A DNA stretch of 64,000 nt from Eutypella sp. D-1 (taxonomy: Eukaryota > Ascomycota > Sordariomycetes > Xylariales > Diatrypaceae). Location: assembly GCA_023313575.1 (NCBI GenBank), contig JAJTTP010000019.1, positions 372,001-436,000 on the forward strand, written 5' to 3'. The notes beneath the pieces were generated by a model that was not told the origin of the DNA, searched no databases, and was given only the letters and a program-made list of their open reading frames with translations. Shown one piece after another: positions 57,703 to 64,000 of this stretch (position 1 is its first letter; every line of letters starts with the position of its first letter). The position numbers were made by a program, and so were the translations under genes.

Positions 57703-58593
57703 CTACCACTTCTTCTTGGCATAGTCCGCAACGCCCTGGATGACCTTATCCGTGAATGTGTCGTCTTCCTTTGAATCCTTCCCGTCGTCATGCTTGTCGG
57801 ACTTTCCGCCAAGAATACCTCCTAGGATACCACCTCCGGAGCTGGACTTGTGCTCATCGTTGTCATTCTTGTGAGAGGATCCGTAGCTGCTGCTGTTGTT
57901 CTGGCTATCGCTACTTGAGCCATGTCCACCAGAGTGCCCGGGGCGGTCATTGCCGTACGAAGAAGAACTATGACCACCACCGTAGCTGGAGCTGTCATGG
58001 CGGCCACTACTGCCGTAGCTATCATCCCTGCGATCATTATCATAACCACCGCCGGAGTTACTGGGTCGATCAGTGCCGTAGGAGTTTGTGGTACTCCCAT
58101 AGCTGGAACTTTCATTCCGTCCGCTTCCGCCGTACCTATCGTCGTCACGAGAGTCATTCCTACGGTCGCTCCCGGAGTAGCCGGACGATGTGTTCCCGTA
58201 CGAAGAGTTACCATACCCCGAGCCGTCCTGGCGTCCACTTCCCCCGTAGCTGTCGCCTTGTCGACGGTCATTGTCGGTGCTCGAGCCATAGCTGTCGTTC
58301 TGCCTGCGATCACTGTCGTACCTACCACCTCCACTCTCGTTGCTGGAGGCGTGGCTGCCATAGCTCTCGTTTCCACCCCGTCGGTCACTTCCGTACGAGG
58401 ACTGGTAGTTGTCGCTGCGATTCGATGAGCCGTAGCCGCTACCCTGTTCACGGGATCCATAGCCTCCCGAACTTCCGTAGGAGTCGTCTGCTGATATGCA
58501 TTAGAACCCCTGCCAAAGCCTGTGGTAGCTTCGAGGGAGGGTTATCGACGTACCGTTCCGACCGGAGGAGTTGTCGTTTCCGTATGAGCTCAT
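57703..58593 (-). CDS. SYG/DRR-rich low-complexity protein
   Basis: Two exons, 58593-58554 and 58487-57703, with a GTACGT donor and a CAGCAG acceptor; 274 residues. The start MSSYGNDNSSGRN leads into about 200 residues built from loosely repeated SYG(S/G)S, DNDRR, GYGSS, GSGR and SSSYG units, rich in S, G, Y, D, N and R. This is the composition of prion-like or phase-separating RNA-binding tails, but no RNA-binding domain is present. The C-terminus differs: KSSSGGGILGGILGGKS followed by a charged DKHDDGKDSKEDD stretch and a possible amphipathic helix FTDKVIQGVADYAKKKW at the very end. No signal peptide or membrane helix. A TATATAA box lies 125 bases upstream. Family not recognised with certainty; role unknown, and stress-related hydrophilin-like roles are only a guess. 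Confidence 0.7.
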
Positions 58594-60867
58594 GATGAAT
58601 TGGTTGTCTGGTTATGAGTTGACTCACTAACTACTCGGAATATACCTATGTTCAATCTCTGCAGATACTAAAGAACTTCATACGAAATGTAAAGGCTCTT
58701 CAAGAGAACCCCTCTCTTATATACGTGTGCGCCGCGGTTAACCTCACTGCCCTATTCTAAGCGGCTAGCCAGAGCGGGCATAGGTTCAAATCAAGGCACC
58801 TCTCTAGCGTGACGCAACATGTCTTGAAAATGCGCGTGTTCCTTGGTACCGGACCACGGCTGAGTTGACGACATGCGTCCGGTAGATACGCTAGGCCAAT
58901 GATGTATGGCCAAGGAAGCTAGTTCCGACGATAGTACGTCACTAGTAAGTGTTGTGGCTTGCGTAAGATCACGAACAAGTGACAAATGTAAAGACCTCAG
59001 CTCTGTTTCGAACGCCATAAGTATCTACCATTATGTATAACACAACCTCAGGGTGAACGGAGGTACTCCGTATAGGAAAACTTAACTGAACCCACCCTCA
59101 TACGTCATGTTTCAACGTTTGCTAGAAGTACGATCTTTCATGAAGATCAATCCATCGTAAAGTTAGACTATGGACCCTGAGGGGGGTTGAAGTAACGACC
59201 TATTATTTGGCACACAATTCATTAACTGGCATGGAGGTATCGCTAAGACTGAAGGTTGAAAATCAAATAGCATTCAAAAATCCGAGGCCTTATACTGCAT
59301 ACCCGGTACATGCCGACACTAGACCCTTGGACGCGCAACCCCCACCAGCGCCCTATACTTGTTCATGATGCCTCTGGCCGGCGGTCTACTTGCACGTATT
59401 GCGCTATTACTTAATGTAAATGGGCCCATAAACGCGATGATGCTATATATACGGATTTCGTACTTTTGTAACGTGATACCAGTAAACCTGAACGCGTTAA
59501 GTTCAGCGCATATGACGTCAAGTAAGCTACGTACCTACGGCACCGATGCAAGATATTCGTACACATCACATTCCTTCAGCAAACTTAGAGTTGTGGTAAG
59601 TTTTGCGTTCAGAATGCTACACAAAGTTACCTGGGTACTCGTATTACATGGGCGCGTTTACAGCTTGCTCAAGCCATAGACCGAACTCTGTTCGGACCCG
59701 ATATTCTGGCTATAGATCGGGTTGTAACCTGTCGGTACGATTTGTGGAAGCTCGTTTGCTTAGGCCTAGTGGCCTGTCATAGCTGGCATGCAAAGGCTCG
59801 TGGTCGAAGTACCAACGGGCTGTGTCTCCGTGACAGACTGGTCGTCTCGGCAGTGCCCCACAAAACATGGAACGGTGCAACCGAATTGCCAACCATGATG
59901 AGCATGGACCTGACGGCTACCTACGACGGTTATGCATCCACCGCATAGCTCCAGGAGGCAGATCCGACGCCCATAGGCCTCGCCGATCTTTTAGCATGCA
60001 CCATCATCTAGTGAGCGATTCCTCAACCCATATGCTACCTCCCTGGACTGACCTTCTTAGTGTAGGCAGGCCCACGCCGAATTTGAGTATAGGTATACGA
60101 GGCTCCTGAGATGCTCTGAGCAAGCCGTGGCGGACGCCGGTCAGGGTGTGCTTCATATAGCCTCTTGTCTAGGAGTCTGCTGCCATGGCTGGAGTCGGGT
60201 CCGGGGGTAAGGGCGAGAGGAGAAGAGCACTACTCCTAAAACATCTACAGACAACTCTTAATAGCTTCCGATATGGGCGAGTAGCAGGAGTAAGTCTAGG
60301 TGCACGCGTGTCATTCTATTTCACAGTTCGAATTGTTATCGGGTCCCTGACCCACCTAATAGGGCGGAGGTACCGGTTCTTAGCGAACACTTGGGCTTAG
60401 TATATCTATGATCTTGTAGATTCTGAACGGATTGGAGAGTTTGCACCTAGTGTGACGATGTTGATGTCCCTCGAAGTGTAGCGGGGCTAGGGGTAGCTAG
60501 TGTCGGATGCTGGTGTTAGGAGCTCAAGCTGGGCTGTATCCGGAGCCGTTGGCTGTCTTACACAGAAGGTCTGGTCTACAACGACGGCCCCTATCGCTTA
60601 TAGCAGCTTATGAATGCGGTACCCTATCTCACAAAAGCCCTCGTAGTCTATACCTACGTAGTCACAATCAGGAGAGCCAGATCCTCAGAAACGAAAGTAG
60701 TATGCATTCAGGGCTGACAGGGTCGCCCAGCAACTATGCGGTCACACGCCTAGCATGCAGTAATGACGGACTATAACAACGATGGAGGCAGACAACAGCG
60801 CACATCGATCTTCATTCCCTCGGTTCCAAGGGCAAGCGATTTCCTCTGCCACTTCGGGAGACAACAA
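58594..60867. other. Gap of 2.3 kb
   Basis: Promoter of the SYG-rich gene, then 2 kb with several short frames (59700-60780) but no family recognised. The stop-interrupted, GC-balanced sequence at 59700-60100 might be old coding DNA; I could not identify it. Confidence 0.4.
58717..58723 (-). promoter_or_regulatory. TATA box of the SYG-rich gene
   Basis: TATATAA on the minus strand about 125 bases upstream of the start codon; supports transcription from the minus strand. Confidence 0.5.
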
Positions 60868-61146
60868 TCAGCTGCTACTACCCCAGGTAGAATTTCCTCC
60901 CGACCCGCCACTGTTGCTGCCATTGCTCGTTGTCGCATTGTTAGGCTTATACTCGTCGGCGCTGGTGAGATAGCCAATGGTGCGATTGTCCTTGTCGACG
61001 GCCGTATCTCCATACCCTCGCTCCTTCCCGCACTTCTTGCAATTCTTGTCGTCAATACTGTTCAGTTTCGAACAGTGGAGGTCACCGCTGCTCCCAGGGC
61101 TCTTCGTGCACTCCCAAGATTTAACCGCTGTCCCAAAGGCCACCAT
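60868..61146 (-). CDS. Small protein with putative RanBP2-type zinc finger
   Basis: Single exon, 92 residues. Residues 11-39 read W-x-C-x11-C-x3-N-x6-C-x2-C (KSWEC, then CSKLNSIDDKNCKKCG). That is the RanBP2-type finger signature W-x-C-x(2-4)-C-x3-N-x6-C-x2-C except for a longer first loop. A short GERGYGDTAVDKDNRT-like charged link and a tail rich in N, S and G (TSNGSNSGGSGGNSTWGSSS) follow. There is no signal peptide. A TTTATAAATA box lies about 145 bases upstream on the same strand, which supports it as a real gene despite its size. Fingers of this type bind single-stranded RNA or ubiquitin; which applies here is unknown. Its S/G/N-rich tail resembles the composition of the neighbouring SYG-rich protein. 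Confidence 0.6.
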   Translation of the reverse strand: MVAFGTAVKSWECTKSPGSSGDLHCSKLNSIDDKNCKKCGKERGYGDTAVDKDNRTIGYLTSADEYKPNNATTSNGSNSGGSGGNSTWGSSS

Positions 61147-62313
61147 GGTGAGGGCTTGTAAAATGACTGGGTATATCTGGGCTGTTGGGGAGATGTTTTA
61201 GATGTTTATAGGGTCAATGACAAGTTGTGTGGTGGATTGCTTCTGGGGAAAGAAGCGAACCTGAGACTGGGAGGCCGGGACACGAGTATTTATAAACATT
61301 CGAACCGCCACAAGATGCGCCCTTCTTTCTTTACATTGAGGCCTTCCTTGACTCGAGTGCTAGTCACAGAGCCTCGGGAAGCAAGTTTGTGAATCAAAAC
61401 TCCTATGATTCACATTGTGATGCGCGAAATTCGGATGTTAGACGGCCTGTTCCAACCTTTCACATAACCAGTCAGCCAATGTCGCTCAGGCAGAGTGAAG
61501 TCTTCTAGCGGGCCTTTGAGCTGCATACCGCTGTCCTTAGGCAGTTTCCACCTCGTGCTCTGATTCCCTGTGATTGTTGTTAGCCGGTAGCAAAATTGTA
61601 ATCGTTGTAAGTTTCCTTTTTAACCCCCCCCCCCTTGAAAAAACACTTTAAATTTATTGAAAGGAACACTTTGATTCTATTAAAACATTTGCAAAGTATC
61701 AGCTAATAACGAGACTTTGCGATCGACAGGCTTTCGGTAGATATGCTGAACTGGCAGACGTGGAATAAGTGAGGGACTGGGGCAACACACTTCGACTCGT
61801 TCGAAGGACGCACCCAAGTTATGCGGGGAGTCATCGTGGTAACATGTGGAACCAACGAGAAAGAGGCTAGGCATTTGTTTGCCGCTGGTGAGCGTCGCAT
61901 TTGTATCCTTTGACGTAGGACTTGTCTACCTTGTAACTGTGTGTGGTCGTACGTACCGCGCGCCTCAGCCGCACGATAACCTTGACGCCGGAACAGCTAC
62001 GCTAGAAGCCTCCCCCCCCCCACCGACCCTTTCTTCCCTCCACTCCCCCCTTCCAGGCTCGACGAGGGTCGCGGGGTCCAGACTCCAACGAAACCTATTG
62101 ACCCTGCCGGCATTATCCAGGAAGCCTCTCGTGGCGACACATTCGGAGACGGAGATTTCGGTGCGCCGCATCGTACGAACAAGGGATTACATACGCAAAA
62201 TCGTGTGGTCCCTGCGACATACGTATCGACAGCTAACCATGTCTATCTAGTGGTTTTCAAGACAAGAGGCAGCTATTCAGAGAATAGCTAAAGGCGCACG
62301 GTCCTCCAGCGAC
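61147..62313. other. Gap of 1.2 kb
   Basis: Promoter of the small zinc-finger gene, a C run at 61624-61634 and a C run near 62011-62020. No gene recognised. Confidence 0.45.
61287..61297 (-). promoter_or_regulatory. TATA box of the small zinc-finger gene
   Basis: TTTATAAATA on the minus strand about 145 bases upstream of the start codon. Confidence 0.5.
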
Positions 62314-62470
62314 TTGCTCACAGTAGCCCTTGACAAAGTCGGCTACGAAGGTCGGCCTCCGCCAAAGTGTGAGGCTAAGGCTTCTCGAGTTTTGATTTGG
62401 GATGTTGTGAGCGGGAATATTGACAGCTTTCTGATGGGAGCCGGCACAAGGGTTGCAAAACGCCTATCAG
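62314..62470 (+). pseudogene. Possible fragment of a PLP-dependent cysteine-synthase-type gene
   Basis: A short frame reads VLIWDVVSGNIDSFLMGAGT. This resembles the IW-x4-G-x-(I/V)D-x-F-x-x-(G/A)-x-GTGGT segment of the cysteine synthase / beta-family PLP enzymes, ending just where the glycine-rich GTGGT would be; here it continues GTRVAKRL. Nothing similar was found directly up- or downstream, so only about 25-50 residues remain of a roughly 400-residue enzyme. The match is short and could be chance. Confidence 0.35.
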
Positions 62471-62629
62471 CAGGAAGAGATGACTCTGTCCTTGACTAGG
62501 ACGCGACTCCGGCTACGGGCTCCACTAGTCGACCACAACCCACACTATGGCTATCCCACCACACTTGTTTCCTTGCTATACTATCAGCGCCGGCCCGCTG
62601 CGCAAAGGCTATCATCTATGGTGGCGCCC

Positions 62630-63400
62630 TACGGGGCTAGTCTTCCCATCCATAGGGCGGGCTATCGCCGGTGTGGCTCCCCAGAGAAGCGAACTTCGCT
62701 TCGAGCCGGTGGTCGAACTCGGCGGGAGTCGCGTGAGCGTTCTTGTCGATGTGTGGTTAGCCGAGGAACACGCTTTCGGCGGGTGCCTCCAAGGCTGCGT
62801 CGTCCACCTGGCCCGTTTGACCGCCGGCACTAGTAACGTTAAACCCATCCTGGAAGTCGTATACTCTGATCAACTCCGTGATCGGGACATCGTGTGCCGG
62901 GAGGCCGACCGTCAACAACCCGGGTCTCGCGCCCGAGTTCGTTATCGGGTATCCGGAGGATTCCAGCGGTGACTACGGTCATACACATGGCGCAAGACGA
63001 GGTTAGCGTCCCACCGCGTCACGAAACATTGCCATTGATGGTCCCCGCTTCCTATAAAGGGGCGGACTAACTCCCTTAATCATTACGATAACAATCTTCC
63101 TTCAGCCGAGCAAGAGCACTAAGATCAAGCGCGCTGAGATGCCTCTCCCGGCCCGTCCATCGTCTTGCGCGGCATTTCCGGCAGCGGCATAGAGGGTCCC
63201 GGGGGACAGCGCGCTCCTAGCGGGGGGCGTGGACATCGTTGCTGGATTTGTCGCGGCTGCCGAGTGCGATTGAGCGCTCCTCACGCAGCTTCGCGGATAT
63301 GGTGGACCAAATGAGGGCCTCACGGCGGTAGTCTATCTTAACGCGGACCTTGTCCTTAGAGGCGAAGGCCTTGTCGTCGTCGCGGACTCGTGGTAATGGT
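62630..63400 (-). pseudogene. Decayed coding sequence of unknown family
   Basis: On the minus strand two protein-like stretches are open apart from isolated stops. One is at about 62990-62640: SGARPGLLTVGLPAHDVPIT, then ELIRVYDFQDGFNVTSAGG, a TAA after SVFLG, and onward HATPAEFDHRLEAKFASLG. The other is at about 63390-63210: KAFASKDKVRVKIDYRREAL, then IWSTISAKLREERSIALG and a stop. GC-rich codon choice is like that of the intact genes here, unlike random intergenic DNA. I do not recognise the family or know whether both parts belong to one gene. Confidence 0.35.
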
Positions 63401-64000
63401 GTCGCAGTATACTTTTATGTCGGCGTTCCACAACAGCTAGTTGTCGTGCCAAAAAACGATGCCGTTAATTGCGCTATTGCAATAACGGTATATATTGGTT
63501 GCCACACTAGTTAGAGCCGGGATGTGAGAGGTCGCTGCACCGCCGGCTACAGCAGCTGTAGTACCGGTGGTGTCATCGCATCTCAGTCTTCCAATACGGC
63601 TAAGGGGCGTAGGGGCGAGTTCTCATACCGGTTGCGTCTGGAATTAGTCTCACGGTTTCGAGCAGAGAGAGAGTCATAGAAGCATAGATAAATAAGTTAA
63701 CGCTGTAGGAAGGAAGGTCCGTCGGTAACGATACCGCTAAGTCCTTCGTGAACAGTCCACTACGTAAAAGCGGAAGACCAAAAATTATAGCGGTGATAAC
63801 CCGTGTTCCATACAAAGCGTTTAAAGAGTGGCAGTTTTAAAAGGTTATGATTTGGTTTGAACACGTTAGACGTCAAATTAGACAAATTGGATATAATAGT
63901 CTACATAAGGCGTTATGTATATGCGTTGAATTTCCACTTACCGTGATGGTGAGCATGAAATCTCAGCGAATATTGAGCTGCGCGTATTTAAGACGCGACA
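63401..64000. other. Right end of the window
   Basis: AT-rich, no gene recognised; the edge may cut a gene that starts beyond it. Confidence 0.4.

Noticed and set aside
57756..58595. Plus-strand frame of 279 codons
   Set aside because: Antisense of the SYG repeats; composition (R, S, H, C) follows from the repeats, and the minus strand has the intron signals and a TATA box.

Overview
This is a stretch of nuclear genome from a filamentous ascomycete (Pezizomycotina, most likely Sordariomycetes; the order cannot be fixed from sequence alone). The evidence is short introns with GTANGT donors and CTAAC-type branch points, genes spaced widely on both strands, a six-exon linker histone H1, and families typical of these fungi: GH64, GH30_5 and exo-galactanase-like GH43 enzymes, a proteinase K-like S8 protease, an Ecp2/Hce2-like secreted protein, a 2EXR protein, a CVNH protein and a Sulfotransfer_4 protein. 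I found no bacterial operons, rRNA, tRNA, CRISPR array or intact transposon.

Layout. At 1-1644 (minus) is the N-terminal part of a large disordered protein that runs off the window. Histone H1 is at 4618-5754 (minus). After a 5 kb gap comes a nine-exon GH43 exo-beta-1,3-galactanase-like gene (10752-12940, minus). Two decayed transporter genes follow (14140-14600 and about 15905-16600, minus). An intronless GH64 beta-1,3-glucanase (20221-21603, plus), a subtilase (22836-24385, minus) and an Ecp2-like secreted protein (26632-27258, plus) form a secretome-rich stretch. Then come an unrecognised 286-residue protein (29305-30165, minus) and a zinc-finger protein (31894-33186, minus). The zinc-finger gene is divergent, across 8 kb without a recognisable gene, from a membrane-anchored Sulfotransfer_4 protein (41244-42556, plus). 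The right part holds an unknown protein (46758-47675), GH30 endo-beta-1,6-galactanase (48245-49726), a 2EXR protein (51766-53709), a second unknown protein that shares a C-terminal block with the first (54341-55336), and a CVNH protein (56137-56610), all plus. It ends with two minus-strand low-complexity genes: an SYG-rich protein (57703-58593) and a 92-residue putative RanBP2-type zinc-finger protein (60868-61146). The last 1.7 kb looks like gene debris, including a possible PLP-dependent cysteine-synthase fragment.

How it fits together. The GH43 and GH30_5 enzymes act on the beta-1,3 main chain and the beta-1,6 side chains of type II arabinogalactan (plant arabinogalactan proteins), so the window carries both parts of one degradation route, 35 kb apart. 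GH64, the protease, the Ecp2-like and the CVNH proteins add other secreted functions, which suits a plant-associated or wood/litter fungus. About 16 genes in 64 kb is sparse. The gaps hold AT-rich patches, TACCTAGGTA-type palindromes, microsatellites, a transition-diverged tandem repeat and at least two well-supported gene relics. Exon structures were assembled by hand from reading frames and splice consensus and have no transcript support.
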